From Streptomyces sp. CMB-StM0423 (GTDB lineage Bacteria; Actinomycetota; Actinomycetes; Streptomycetales; Streptomycetaceae), in the NCBI RefSeq assembly GCF_002847285.1, contig NZ_CP025407.1, positions 2,358,501-2,422,500 on the forward strand: DNA of 64,000 nt. The letters are read 5' to 3'. Shown piece after piece: positions 8,282 through 17,750 of the stretch. The stretch's first letter is position 1; each line of letters begins with the position of its first letter. The position numbers and the translations under genes are program-made. The notes beneath the pieces are model-generated. The model saw only the letters and a list, made by a program, of their open reading frames with translations. It searched no databases and was not told the origin of the DNA.

Positions 8282-9102
8282 AGAACAAGCAGTGGAAGGG
8301 CCGGGGACCGGTGCCGGGCTGGGGGGCGGGTGAGCAGGCCGAGCAGCACTACCTCGTCCAGCCCCGCGCTCTGGCCGGCGGCGGCGATGTGCGGCACGTC
8401 TCCCACTTCCTGCACGCCTCGGGATGGCAGGACACCTCGAAGGCGGGCGGCCCGCTGGTCATGGAGAGCCCCGACCGCACGGTCCGCCTCGCCTACAACC
8501 CGCACGTGCTGCCCGGAGGTTGGGCGATCTACGCGGACGCGAACGGCCAGGATGCCGCCTGGTGGGCGCACCTCGGCCGGCAGACACCGGTGGAGATCGT
8601 CGCCGGGCTGACCGACGCCCTCACCCGCCCCCGCGATGCGCACGCCCCCGACGTCTGGGCGCCCCTGGAGCAGCAGGGCTGGAACGCGCGTGCCGAAGGC
8701 CGGCACTACAGCGCGACCAGCCCCGACAGCAGCGCCTGGATGCAGTACCACCACAAGTCCGACGGCGACGCGATGTGGTGGACCGGAGCGAAAGACGCGC
8801 AGGGCAACGGGTGGACCGGCCAGTTCTCGATCAGCACACCGATGCACCTGGTGCAAGCCTTCACGGCCGAACTCGCCAGCCCCGACCCGGTGATGCGCCC
8901 ACGCGGACGCGTTCCCTTCAGCGCGCAGATCCGCACCTGGTCCGTATCCGTCCTGCCCTCGCAGCTCCGCGCCTGGCAGCAGACCAGGATCTCCGCTGCC
9001 CGTGCCGCCGCCTGGGCAACCAGCAGCGCCCAACGCATCCGGCCGCGCACCACCCCTGCCCGCCCCTACGCGCCCGCCGGCGGCGTACGAACCCGCCGCT
9101 GA
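8278..9102 (+). CDS. DUF317 protein
   Basis: GTG start overlapping the upstream stop; 274 residues. It contains the DUF317 pattern: HYLVQPRALAGGGDVRHVSH, a GW strand, WAIYADANGQDAAWWAHLG and TPVEIVAGLTDALTRP, then a second weaker repeat ending in STPMHLVQAFTAELASPDP. DUF317 proteins are common in Streptomyces plasmids and integrative elements and lack an assigned biochemical role. Two relatives lie just downstream (9467 intact, 10895 broken), so this is a local family expansion. Confidence 0.7.
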   Translation: MKNKQWKGRGPVPGWGAGEQAEQHYLVQPRALAGGGDVRHVSHFLHASGWQDTSKAGGPLVMESPDRTVRLAYNPHVLPGGWAIYADANGQDAAWWAHLGRQTPVEIVAGLTDALTRPRDAHAPDVWAPLEQQGWNARAEGRHYSATSPDSSAWMQYHHKSDGDAMWWTGAKDAQGNGWTGQFSISTPMHLVQAFTAELASPDPVMRPRGRVPFSAQIRTWSVSVLPSQLRAWQQTRISAARAAAWATSSAQRIRPRTTPARPYAPAGGVRTRR

Positions 9103-9128
9103 ACCCGCAGCCCTTCCCGAGGAGACCG

Positions 9129-9485
9129 ATGCCCGAACCCACCGCCGAGGACTTGCGCACCGTCACCGAGACGCTGGCACGCCTGACCGACTACCTGCGC
9201 TCCGGCCCCGACCCCGACGAAGCCCTCGCCCTCGTCGAGCCCCTCCTCGACGAATACACCGGCCTGCCCGTCCAGTTCGCCGACACCCTGCGTGCCCTGG
9301 TCCGCGCCGTCCACGACCACCCGGACACCCCCCGCACCACCGAAGCCGGCCTCCTGATCGCGCAGGTGCGCGCTGCCGCGTCAGCGCAGGCCGACCAGCA
9401 CGCCCTGCACTACCTCCTCGACGACCTCCGTGACCTCTACGAGCACGGCCTCGTAAGCGGGCCGGGGTGCGCCTGGTGCTGCTGA
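9129..9485 (+). CDS. Hypothetical helical protein
   Basis: ATG start with a GGAG box eight bases upstream; 118 residues, nearly all helix (EDLRTVTETLARLTDYL, QFADTLRALVRAVHDH), ending in CAWCC. It overlaps the next DUF317 gene by 19 bases. It looks like a small partner of the DUF317 proteins, since the same helical-then-DUF317 order is seen at 7892-9102. Not otherwise recognised. Confidence 0.55.
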   Translation: MPEPTAEDLRTVTETLARLTDYLRSGPDPDEALALVEPLLDEYTGLPVQFADTLRALVRAVHDHPDTPRTTEAGLLIAQVRAAASAQADQHALHYLLDDLRDLYEHGLVSGPGCAWCC

Positions 9486-10309
9486 CCGAACGGCTTACCG
9501 CCGCGTTCGCCGACACGCACGCCTGGCAGATCCCGTACGACACCACCCCACGCCACCTCGCCGGCCCCGGCGATCCCCGCCACGTCACCCACGGCCTGGC
9601 CGCCGCAGGCTGGCGCACCGAATCCGACCCGCTGGACGCCGAAGATGTCGCCCTGCGCAGCCCCGACTACCGCTACCGCCTCCAGTACACCCCGGCAGCA
9701 CACAGCAACTCCAGGTGGTGGTACCTGCAAGCCGACCCCACCGACATCGACTTCGGCTGGCACGCCAACCTCAGCGGACTCGTCCCCGCCGAGGTCATCG
9801 CCTCACTCACCGACACGCTCGTCAGCCCCACGATCGCGGATCCGCCGGGCATCATCTCGACCCTTAAGTCCGCGGCCTGGCGCGTGATCGACCCGGCCCC
9901 GGCGACCGCCGTGTCAGCCGACGGCATGTGCCAGGTGGAACTGCGCAACCAGGAGTTCCACGACACGCCGCACTGGCACGTGGAGACCCGCGAGCCGCGA
10001 AGCGGACGCTACGACGGGCCGCGGATCTGGGACGCCTGGTTCAGCGACTACATGCCCGAGCGCCTCGTGGCCGCCTTCGTCACCGCGCTCGCCGACCCCG
10101 CCCCGCTGCACCGCGCCATGTTCGACAGCACCGTCCACTACGGCGCCGCGTCGACGCCCAGTGCGCTGACCCCGGACCAGGTCGTCGCCGCGCACGCCAC
10201 CCGTATCACGTCCCTGCACCGCGCCGCGCATTCCGCCCGACGGCAGCAGAAGATCCCCGCGGCCAGCCCGGCGAATACCGGCACCGCCCGTGCCGCCGCA
10301 CGCCGCTGA
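9467..10309 (+). CDS. DUF317 protein, second copy
   Basis: GTG start inside the end of the preceding gene; 280 residues. The DUF317 pattern is clear: PRHLAGPGDPRHVTHGLAAA, a GW strand, WWYLQADPTDIDFGWHANL and PAEVIASLTDTLV, followed by a second copy of the fold (WHVETREPRSGRYDGPRIWD, PERLVAAFVTALADP). It is closely related in layout to the gene at 8278, probably by tandem duplication. Role unknown; the context is conjugative-element cargo. Confidence 0.7.
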   Translation: MRLVLLTERLTAAFADTHAWQIPYDTTPRHLAGPGDPRHVTHGLAAAGWRTESDPLDAEDVALRSPDYRYRLQYTPAAHSNSRWWYLQADPTDIDFGWHANLSGLVPAEVIASLTDTLVSPTIADPPGIISTLKSAAWRVIDPAPATAVSADGMCQVELRNQEFHDTPHWHVETREPRSGRYDGPRIWDAWFSDYMPERLVAAFVTALADPAPLHRAMFDSTVHYGAASTPSALTPDQVVAAHATRITSLHRAAHSARRQQKIPAASPANTGTARAAARR

Positions 10310-10328
10310 ACCGACAGGACGACCCACT

Positions 10329-10898
10329 ATCTCCACCGATCACCGACACCGCGCTCTGCTGCATCTCCTCGACGCCTACCTTCGCGACAGCGAGAAGATC
10401 CTCGCCGACTGGGACGCCTACTCCGAGGAGCACACCGACCTCGACGGCTGGCCCCACGACGAACACGCCTACGGCATACGCGCCGGACAGCGCGACGCCG
10501 ACACCGCCGCGGCGTTCGAACCGCTCCACGCCGCCGCCCGCCACCTGCTCGCTACCGCCGAAACGCAACTTGCCCGGCTGCCGGCGGACACCGTGCAGAG
10601 CCGCTGGCGCTGGCAGATAGACGTCCTGCGCACCGCGCTCGACCAACTCGACGAACAGCACGAGCAGTGGCTGGAGACGCGCGACGGCCTGCCCGCCAAC
10701 GCCTCCCCCGGGACCCCGGCGTTCGACGACGCCCAGGCCGAGTACCACGCCGAGGCGTGGAGCCACCTCGACACCTGGGCCACCCACGGCGACGCCCTCC
10801 GCGAGATCAACACAGCCGCACGAAACGCCCGCCTCCGCAGAAGCGCGCCGCCCACCACCGCCCCCGTACCCGGCGCGCGAAACCCGGCACGAAAGTGA
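10329..10898 (+). CDS. Hypothetical helical protein, probable ATC start
   Basis: The body runs from HRHRALLHLLDAYLRDSEK to a basic tail; 189 residues from codon 10329. The best ribosome-binding box (ACAGGAC) sits ten bases before ATC 10329; the only canonical in-frame start upstream is a GTG at 10290 inside the previous gene without a box. The protein is acidic and helical (DRDADTAAAFEPLHAAARHL-like segments), with a WATHGDALREINTAARN end. It overlaps the broken DUF317 gene by GTGA. Family unknown. Confidence 0.5.
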   Translation: MSTDHRHRALLHLLDAYLRDSEKILADWDAYSEEHTDLDGWPHDEHAYGIRAGQRDADTAAAFEPLHAAARHLLATAETQLARLPADTVQSRWRWQIDVLRTALDQLDEQHEQWLETRDGLPANASPGTPAFDDAQAEYHAEAWSHLDTWATHGDALREINTAARNARLRRSAPPTTAPVPGARNPARK

Positions 10899-11602
10899 CC
10901 ACCCCGCCGCCTCCCGGGAGCGTCGAGGTCGACTTCACCTCCCCGCGCCATCTGGCCGGTGGCGGGGACCCCTCCTGGGTCACCGTCCCCCTGCGCAGCG
11001 CCTGCGACTGGAACCCGACCCCGACAACCGGTGGTGGACCCTGATCCACGCCCCCGGGGCCGGAGCGGCGGCCGACTTGGTTCGCCAGTTTCGGCGCCCG
11101 CACCCCCGTCGAACTCATCGCCGCCGTCACCGACGCACTCACCGCCCCTGCCCCGGCAGCCGACGCGCCCTGCGACCCGTACGAACCCCTCCGGCACGCC
11201 GACTGGACCCGCAGCGCCAGCGGCATCCGATCACCCGACAGCACGGCCGACATCAGGCGCCTGGGGACGGCGGACAGCCCAGGTGCCTGGCTGGTGACCA
11301 TCAAGCTCGGCGCGCACCAGCGGGTGTGGCAGGCCCGCTTCGGCGAACACACCCCGCCGCACCTCATCGGCGCGTTCACCATCGCCCTCGCCAATCCCGC
11401 GCCCCTCCTGCGTACCGGATACCGGGGCACCCTCCCGATCCACGACCCGAAACTCATCACCCGCCGGTCCCAGGCCGTACGCGCCGACTGCGCCGTCGCA
11501 GCCCTGGAAGAACGTGTCCGCACCCTCGCTACCCGCCACACCCGCCCGCCCGCGAGCCCGAACCCCTTGCACGCGCCGGCGAAGAACCGCCGCAGCCGCT
11601 GA
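10895..11602 (+). pseudogene. Broken third DUF317 gene
   Basis: A GTG overlapping the previous stop begins a DUF317-like frame (SPRHLAGGGDPSWVTVPL) that stops at 11044. The fold continues in another frame (RLRLEPDPDNRWWTLIHA) and then returns to the first frame after about 11060 (RRPTWFASFGARTPVELIAA) to a stop at 11602. Compared with the two intact DUF317 genes, a strand of roughly 15 residues is missing after WVTVPL. I infer a small deletion plus a second indel. It may be non-functional, although the downstream part is well preserved. Confidence 0.6.
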
Positions 11603-11628
11603 CCGCCCCTCCCGGAAGCACCCAGCCT

Positions 11629-13425
11629 TTGCCCCCTTCCTCCTCCCCGAACGGTTCCACCGACGGGTACGACCTCGTCCTGCGCCTGATCCTCGGCGTC
11701 GTCGCCCTCGTCGTCCCGCTGTCCCATCTCGCCTGGCTGTCCGGCAACCTCACCGCCCACCTCACCGGCACCGGGCAGGCGCCGTACCAGCCGACCGACG
11801 CCCTGCTCCACCCCGAGCAAGTCTGGCCCGACGCGGGAGAAACGTCCCTGCTGATCGGCGCCCGTATCGCGCCCGCCGCGGTGTTCCTCGCCCTCGTGAC
11901 CGCCGGGATCGTCCTGTGGATCCGGCACCACAACCGCAGCAGCTCCCGGAAGAAGAAGACGCCCGCTCTGGCCGGGGCCCGGGACATCGAACCGCTGATG
12001 GCCAAGGCCACCACCGCCAAGGCCCGCTCCCTGCGTCCGAGCCTGAAGACCCGCAAGCACATCGACGCCCACGACACCGGCGTCCTGCTCGGCAACCTGC
12101 AAGGCACCAGGCGCGAAGTCCGCATGGGCTACGAGGACGTGGCCGTCGCGATCATGGCGCCCCGCTCGGGGAAGACCACCGCACTGGCCATCCCCGCCAT
12201 CCTCGCTGCACCGGGTCCGGTGATGCTCACCAGCAACAAAGCCGCCGGCGACGCCTACACCGCCACCCTCGCCGCACGGGCGACGGTCGGGCGGGTCTGG
12301 TCGATGGACCCGCAGCAGATCGCCCACGCCGAACGCGCCATGTGGTGGAACCCCCTCGCCGACGCCACCACCCTCGAAGGCGCCGGCAGGCTCGCCGGCC
12401 ACTTCCTCGCCGCGAGCGTCGATGCGAGCGCGCAGGGCGACTTCTGGTCCAAGGCCGGATCCAACATCCTCGCCCAGCTCTTCCTCGCCGCCGCGCTCGA
12501 CGAACGCCCCATCACCGACGTCATGCAGTGGCTGGCGTTCCCCGGCGATCGCACCCCGCTGGACATCCTGCGCGACCACGACCACATCGCGGTCGCCGCC
12601 CAGCTCAAGGGCACCGTCGAGGGACCGCCCGAGACCCGCGACGGGATCTACGAGACGGCCCGCCAGTACGCCGCTGCCCTCCTCGATCACAACATCGCCG
12701 CCTGGGTCACCCCCCAGAAAGACGTCCCGGAGTTCAAGCCCGCCGGGTTCGTGACCTCGCGGGACTCGCTGTATCTGCTGTCGAAGGACGGCGGCGGCGG
12801 AGCCTCCGCCCTGATCGCCGCGTGCGCGGACAGCGTGATGCGCGCCGCGACCACCCAGGCCGAACGCGCCGGCGGACGCCTCGACCCCCCGCTGCTGGCG
12901 ATCCTTGATGAAGCTGCCAACGTGTGCAAGATCTCCGACCTGCCGGATCTGTACAGCCACCTGGGCTCCCGCGGGGTCATCCCGATCACGATCCTGCAGT
13001 CCTACCGCCAGGGCCAGAAGGTCTGGGGCGACGCGGGCATGGACGCCTTGTGGAGCGCCGCCACGATCAAGATCATCGGAAGCGGGATCGACGACCCGGA
13101 CTTCGCGGACAAGCTCAGCCGCTTGATCGGCGACCACGACGTCGAGACCACCTCGACGTCGCACTCGGAGTCCGGCACGTCGACGTCCGTCTCGATGCGG
13201 CAGGAGCGGATCCTGCCCGCGGACGCCATCCGCGCCCTGCCCAAGGGCATGGCCATCTGTTTCGCCACCGGCATGCGGGCCGCCATGCTCACCCTGCGCC
13301 CCTGGTACCTCGAACCGGGAGCGGCGGAGTTGTCGGCGGCCTCCGCCCGCGCGTCGAAGGCGATCACCGCCCGCGCCGTCGCGAAGCACGCGCCCACGCA
13401 AGCCGACTTCGGACCCGCCGCGTGA
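11629..13425 (+). CDS. TraD/TraG-type conjugative coupling ATPase
   Basis: TTG start with a GGAAG box; 598 residues. Two membrane segments near residues 16-40 and 70-95 are followed by a basic stretch and then the ATPase domain: Walker A region APRSGKTT near 176-183 (a variant of GxxxxGK[ST]) and Walker B LLAILDEAA near 422-430. This is the layout of VirD4/TraG coupling proteins, which bring the relaxase-DNA complex to the inner membrane and pump DNA. It is the strongest sign that the region is a transfer element. Its stop overlaps the next start (GTGA). Confidence 0.8.
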   Translation: MPPSSSPNGSTDGYDLVLRLILGVVALVVPLSHLAWLSGNLTAHLTGTGQAPYQPTDALLHPEQVWPDAGETSLLIGARIAPAAVFLALVTAGIVLWIRHHNRSSSRKKKTPALAGARDIEPLMAKATTAKARSLRPSLKTRKHIDAHDTGVLLGNLQGTRREVRMGYEDVAVAIMAPRSGKTTALAIPAILAAPGPVMLTSNKAAGDAYTATLAARATVGRVWSMDPQQIAHAERAMWWNPLADATTLEGAGRLAGHFLAASVDASAQGDFWSKAGSNILAQLFLAAALDERPITDVMQWLAFPGDRTPLDILRDHDHIAVAAQLKGTVEGPPETRDGIYETARQYAAALLDHNIAAWVTPQKDVPEFKPAGFVTSRDSLYLLSKDGGGGASALIAACADSVMRAATTQAERAGGRLDPPLLAILDEAANVCKISDLPDLYSHLGSRGVIPITILQSYRQGQKVWGDAGMDALWSAATIKIIGSGIDDPDFADKLSRLIGDHDVETTSTSHSESGTSTSVSMRQERILPADAIRALPKGMAICFATGMRAAMLTLRPWYLEPGAAELSAASARASKAITARAVAKHAPTQADFGPAA

Positions 13426-13881
13426 GCAACCAGCGTCTGCACTTGGTGCCCGTCCGCTCCCGCGACGCCAAGGAGTTCGTCCGCCTGTGGCACCGCCACC
13501 ACCGGCCACCCGTCGGGCAGATCTTCTCGGTCGGGGCCGCCGACGAGGCCGGCACCCTGCGCGCCGTGGCCGTGGTGGGCCGCCCCGTGGCACGGCACCT
13601 GGACGGACGGCGCCACCCTCGAAGTCACCCGGACCGCCAGCGACGGCGCGCCCAACGCCAACTCCCTGCTCTACGGTGCCGCCTGGAGAGCGGCCAAGGC
13701 CCTCGGATACCGGCGTCTGATCACGTACACGCAAGCGGGCGAAAGCGGCGCCTCTCTTCGCGGCGCGGGCTGGCACCTGATCGCCAGCCGCCCGCCCCGG
13801 GCCGGATGGCACACCGCATCCCGCCCCCGGTCCAGTCATGGCAACGACCACGTCGCCCGCTTCCTGTGGCAAGCCCCCTGA
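13422..13881 (+). pseudogene. XF1762-type hypothetical gene, frameshifted
   Basis: The first frame from GTG 13422 reads LHLVPVRSRDAKEFVRLWH through VAVVGRPVARHLD. Near 13603 an extra base in a GGAC run moves coding to the next frame, which continues DGATLEVTRTASDGAPNANS, YRRLITYTQAGESGASLR and ends FLWQAP at 13881. Intact relatives, known to me as XF1762-family proteins from phages and plasmids, have this as one chain of about 150 residues with an acetyltransferase-like tail. A sequencing slip is also possible. Confidence 0.6.
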
Positions 13882-13993
13882 AACCGCACGCCCGGAGACG
13901 ACCGACGCACCTGCTGTCCGAACCGACCTCGCCGGCACGTCCCCGCGCCAGGCCGCTGACGCCCCCTAGCAGAACGGAGCCCTCGGTCCCCTG

Positions 13994-14815
13994 ATGAACC
14001 CGACCGCGCCTGCCGAGCACCTTCTCGACCTGGCCATGCAGTTCACCCGGCACAACGACGACCTGGCCCGCCTCCGGATGACCCTGGCCCGGTACGGATT
14101 GTCCGGCTCCAGCCCCGCCACCGCCCTGACCGACCACGCCGCCGTCACCCAGCGCCTGGCCAACGCGACGATGGACATCGTTGACGTCCTCAAGGCGCAG
14201 CCGATGTACCTCAGCCCTGCGATCCGCACCGTATACGCGCGAGTGTGGCAACTCGCCTACCTGGTCAGCGACTCCACCGACCACCTCCTGGACGCCGTGA
14301 ACATCATCGACGACACCCGCGCCGGAATCCCCGGCCCCACCGGGATTCCCCTGAGCCACAAGGAAGTCCTCGGTGAGGCCGGCCGCCGCGTCGAACTCGT
14401 GCGGGACCTGACCGCACTCGGCGCCCCCGACGCCGTGGCCACCGCCGAGTTGTTCGTCACCGACCGGCGTCGCTGGGGCGCGCCCCCATTGCATCAGCCG
14501 CCCTCGCTGTCGCCCACGCAGCACGCTGCGCTGCGCGCCGTCGCGCAGGGCGAGGTGACGATCGCCAACGGCAAGCCGCACCTCCACCGCGACGGCATCC
14601 GCCTGTCCATCAGCACCATCCGCTCCCTGGAGTCCGCCGGCCTGGTGGCCCGCGCCCCCTGCCCGCTGCTGCTGCACGACGAGCGCATCCACCTCACCCC
14701 CGACGGGCGCCGCGGCCTGACGGCCACCTTCGGCCGGGAACGGCCCCCGAAGCCCACCACCACCCGCGCGGCCGGCCGCCCGGTCACCACAGCGGCACGC
14801 ACGCCGACCCGGTGA
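13994..14815 (+). CDS. Helical protein with C-terminal winged-helix module (A)
   Basis: ATG start; 273 residues. The N-terminal 150 residues are helical (HLLDLAMQFTRHNDDLARLR, VWQLAYLVSDSTDHLLDAVN). The C-terminal 85 residues form a winged-helix-like unit: LSPTQHAALRAVAQGEVTI, a strand, ISTIRSLESAGLVAR, then RIHLTPDGRRGL. The same unit ends the proteins at 14884 and 17747. The gene at 17747 shares the N-terminal TRHND segment, so the two are paralogues. Probably DNA-binding or regulatory; role unknown. Confidence 0.6.
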   Translation: MNPTAPAEHLLDLAMQFTRHNDDLARLRMTLARYGLSGSSPATALTDHAAVTQRLANATMDIVDVLKAQPMYLSPAIRTVYARVWQLAYLVSDSTDHLLDAVNIIDDTRAGIPGPTGIPLSHKEVLGEAGRRVELVRDLTALGAPDAVATAELFVTDRRRWGAPPLHQPPSLSPTQHAALRAVAQGEVTIANGKPHLHRDGIRLSISTIRSLESAGLVARAPCPLLLHDERIHLTPDGRRGLTATFGRERPPKPTTTRAAGRPVTTAARTPTR

Positions 14816-14883
14816 TCCGCTCCCCCTATCGCTGGCCCCGTTCCTTCCTCCCCTCCCAGGGGACAACACCCCCGGAGCGCCCG

Positions 14884-15732
14884 CTGACCTCCTCCGTCGA
14901 CCTCACCGAAGAGATCCACCACCTGCGCCGCCTCGCGGCCGGTTTCAAAGCCCTCGACGACTCGGTCCTCGGCCTCACCGTCATCCCGGGCGCCGACGCG
15001 CTCCGTCGACTCGTACCCCTGCTTCTCACGAGCCAGGAGCTGGTCAGCAAGACCCTCCTGCGCCTGTCCGCCCTCGAAAGCAGCCCGTACGCCGAAGCCG
15101 CCGGCAGCCTGCAAGGACTGAACGCCCTCCGGGCCCTTGTCCTGGAGGCGTCCCTGGCCAGTTGCAACCTCGCCCACGCGGTGGCCGCCAACCCCCTCCA
15201 CGGCGTCCCCTTCGGCCGTCTCGACCAGGACGACAACGGCAGCCGCGAGGCCCGGCACGCCGACGCGGTGCCGGCAATCGAAGGCCACCTCGCCGACAGT
15301 GCCCTCCAGCTCGACGTGTGCGCGGACGGATGCCTCTACCTCGCCGGGAGCATCGCCCGCACCCTCGACCACACCGCCTCGAAGCACACGACTACGAGCG
15401 CGAGACAGGCTGTCCACAAGCTCAGTCAGACACAGCACAAGGCACTCCAAGCGCTGGCCAGGGGCGGAGCGACGATGCAGACCAAGGGCCGCGGTTCGAC
15501 CTTCGTCCTCACTCCCGACCGCACCCGGATCACCATCGCCACGTTCCAAGCCCTGGACAAGCGCGGCCTGGTCCACCTCGACACCTCCGTACCGCTCTAC
15601 CAGGGGCGGCCCATCACCGTGACCGCCAACGGGCGCCGCGCACTGGCCCAGCACCGCGTGCACGCCGAAGCGACCGCCCCGCCGGCAGCCGCGCCCTCAC
15701 CCCGCGCACCGGCCGCAGCCCCGCGACGGTGA
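14884..15732 (+). CDS. Helical protein with C-terminal winged-helix module (B)
   Basis: CTG 14884 is preceded by GGAG and aligns with the start of its paralogue at 18524 (MTTSDLTHHM versus LTSSVDLTEE); a GTG at 14812 overlapping the previous stop is the alternative. The product has 282 residues from CTG. The helical N-terminal domain (RRLAAGFKALDD, DALRRLVPLLLTSQELVSK) matches 18524. The C-terminal winged-helix unit (LSQTQHKALQALARGGATM, ITIATFQALDKRGLVHL, GRPITVTANGRRAL) matches 13994. Likely a regulatory or nucleoid-type protein of the element. Confidence 0.6.
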   Translation: MTSSVDLTEEIHHLRRLAAGFKALDDSVLGLTVIPGADALRRLVPLLLTSQELVSKTLLRLSALESSPYAEAAGSLQGLNALRALVLEASLASCNLAHAVAANPLHGVPFGRLDQDDNGSREARHADAVPAIEGHLADSALQLDVCADGCLYLAGSIARTLDHTASKHTTTSARQAVHKLSQTQHKALQALARGGATMQTKGRGSTFVLTPDRTRITIATFQALDKRGLVHLDTSVPLYQGRPITVTANGRRALAQHRVHAEATAPPAAAPSPRAPAAAPRR

Positions 15733-15782
15733 AACCCCGGTCTCCTGCGCCCCGGTAAGCGACGACCGAAGGCAGGCCCCTT

Positions 15783-16325
15783 ACGTCCTCCGACACCCCG
15801 ACCGCCCATGATGTGGCACGCGCCCTCGCCGACCAGATCCGTCCCGGCGCCGCTCCCCGTGACGTGACCGTCAGCTTCGGCGTCCGCCGGCAAGCAGCAG
15901 CCGAATACCACCACCGCTCCCGCGGCGGCCCCGTCACGGTTTTCGCCCAGGCCCTGCACGCCGCCCTCTACGGCCTCCCCGTCGACGACGACCCGCTGCC
16001 CACCGCCCTGGACGAACTCCTGCAGGCCACGCACACCGCAACGAGCCCCGAGCAGCGGACAGCGGTGCTGCGCCGGCTCGCCGACCAACTGGGCAACGCT
16101 GCCGAGATCATCCAGCGCTACCAGTACCAAGCCCAAGCCGACCGGCTCCCCGACGACATCGCCACGCAACTCAGCGACGCCTGCAGCCAAGCCCAACGGA
16201 TAGCCGAGATCCTCGACCGCGCGGCGCCCGAGTTCAGCAGCCCGCCCGCCACGCAGGTGTCGCCTGGCCCGCAATCGCGCCACGCCGCGGGCCCGCCCGC
16301 GACCCCACCCGGACACCGCCGCTGA
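15783..16325 (+). CDS. Hypothetical helical protein, probable ACG start
   Basis: Coding sequence begins TSSDTPTAHDVARALADQI; 180 residues if translation starts at ACG 15783, which lies six bases after an AGG box. The first canonical start in frame is GTG 15813, which has no box. The protein is helical throughout (TAVLRRLADQLGNAAEIIQ, LSDACSQAQRIAEILDRAA) with a Pro-rich tail. It lies between the two paralogous winged-helix pairs. Function unknown. Confidence 0.5.
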   Translation, partial: TSSDTPTAHDVARALADQIRPGAAPRDVTVSFGVRRQAAAEYHHRSRGGPVTVFAQALHAALYGLPVDDDPLPTALDELLQATHTATSPEQRTAVLRRLADQLGNAAEIIQRYQYQAQADRLPDDIATQLSDACSQAQRIAEILDRAAPEFSSPPATQVSPGPQSRHAAGPPATPPGHRR

Positions 16326-16371
16326 CCTCCGCCAGCACGCGGCGCCCCTTTCACCACGGCACCGCCCCCCT

Positions 16372-16545
16372 GGTCTGGCCACCACCCTGCTCGAAATGGA
16401 GGGCTACTTCCCGCCCCGGTACACCGAGCTGCTCGTGCCAGAGCATTCGGCTGGCTCCGCTTCGACACTGAAGCCGCCCGCCAGGAGGCACGGCCCCGCC
16501 GCGTGGCCAGGTTGGCGAGCCCTGCAACACCCCCCTTCCCGGAGG
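16372..16545 (+). pseudogene. Remnant of a small gene
   Basis: A coding-like segment LLEMEGYFPPRYTELLVPEH in one frame is continued after about 16445 by FGWLRFDTEAARQEARPRR in a second frame, running into the next gene. There is no start codon with a box. I read it as a 5'-truncated, frameshifted remnant. Confidence 0.35.
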
Positions 16546-16550
16546 CACCG

Positions 16551-17750
16551 ATTCCCCACCCTCCTGCCAACACGGACACCCTTGCCCGGTTCCGGCAGCT
16601 CCACTACCACCTTCGTCTGGACTGCAACGCGGCCCTTCACGAGGCGCGCAACGAGTTCGGCGTCACCATCGACCCGGTCGCCCACCAGGACGCCACGGCC
16701 TCGCGCAACCGCGCAGCCGCCGAGGAGTTCCGCGTGCTGATGCTCCCGCACACGGCCGGGTTCATCGACCAGGCCCGTACAGCCCTCGACATGATGCCCC
16801 CGGCCAACCACCTGGACGACTGGCGCCTGCTGCTCGACGATCTGGAGCACGCCGCCACCGAGTGCCGCCGCATCCTGGACATCGAGCCCGTCACCGGCGA
16901 CGAGAAGGCCCACCGTGCTCAGGATGCGGCCCTGTGGCCGTATGTGACCACCTGGGCCGAGCACGGCTACCTCGTGGACAGCCTGATCAAGCAGCTCCAC
17001 CCCGTGGCCCCGGCCCCGGTGCCGTCCGATACCGAACAGCGCCAGCTCACCCAACAAGTGCATGCCGCCCGCAGTCACGGCCGCCTGGACATCGTCCGCA
17101 CCTGGTGGGACACCGCCGGCCGACTGATCTCCCTGGTCCGCATCGAGGGGCGAAATCCGCTCCTCGCACTGGCCGGGGACCTCGACAGCCCTGAGCTGAA
17201 GATCCTGGGACGATTCGAGGACGAAGACGAGGCCATCGGCGCCTGCCCACCGGCAGCGCCGGCAGGCGTCCTGCGCCCCGACGTCTCCAGCACCGACACC
17301 ATCCCGCCGATCCAGACCACTGTGCCGGATCTGACGCGGTGGGTCATCGAGGCCAGAGGCGGGGTCGATGCGGGCATCGCACTGCTCGCGGTCACCGATG
17401 CGCACGACGCCGCACTGCCCGCGGTGCGCACGCTGCTGGATACCGCGGGCGAGTACGCGGCGGCCACGCAGACCCGCCAGGGCGCTCACCTGGCCGCCCG
17501 ACTCGAAGGACTCAGCAGCCGCCTGCACGCGCTCGACCGCGAACTCCACGAGGTCGGCCACGAGATGATGAACACGAACGCAGTGCTGCCCCCGCACCGC
17601 ACCCCCCTGCCCCGGCATCTGCCACCACAACGAGCCGATGACCGGCAGCATCCCGGCCCCGTCAACGCCCAGCACCTGTCGGCTCCGGCGGCGCCCCCCG
17701 GGCCCGTCTCGGACGCAGGGCCCGCCCCGGGTACGCGCCGCCGTTCATGA
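16551..17750 (+). CDS. Large hypothetical helical protein, probable ATT start
   Basis: A strong GGAGG box lies five bases before ATT 16551. The alternative GTG 16503 lies inside the upstream remnant and has no box. From ATT the product has 399 residues, mostly helix with aromatic anchors (LARFRQLHYHLRLDCNAALH, HLDDWRLLLDDLEHAATECR, GRLDIVRTWWDTAGRLISL), a linker near 235-260, a second helical block (TRWVIEARGGVDAGIALLAV, AARLEGLSSRLHALDRELHE) and a Pro-rich tail. The stop overlaps the next ATG. No catalytic motif; possibly structural. Confidence 0.55.
   Translation: MPHPPANTDTLARFRQLHYHLRLDCNAALHEARNEFGVTIDPVAHQDATASRNRAAAEEFRVLMLPHTAGFIDQARTALDMMPPANHLDDWRLLLDDLEHAATECRRILDIEPVTGDEKAHRAQDAALWPYVTTWAEHGYLVDSLIKQLHPVAPAPVPSDTEQRQLTQQVHAARSHGRLDIVRTWWDTAGRLISLVRIEGRNPLLALAGDLDSPELKILGRFEDEDEAIGACPPAAPAGVLRPDVSSTDTIPPIQTTVPDLTRWVIEARGGVDAGIALLAVTDAHDAALPAVRTLLDTAGEYAAATQTRQGAHLAARLEGLSSRLHALDRELHEVGHEMMNTNAVLPPHRTPLPRHLPPQRADDRQHPGPVNAQHLSAPAAPPGPVSDAGPAPGTRRRS

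Noticed and set aside
10807..13938. 1043-codon frame on the minus strand
   Set aside because: It mirrors the TraD/TraG gene; the composition is Gly/Arg-rich without domains, and the + strand gene has clear motifs.
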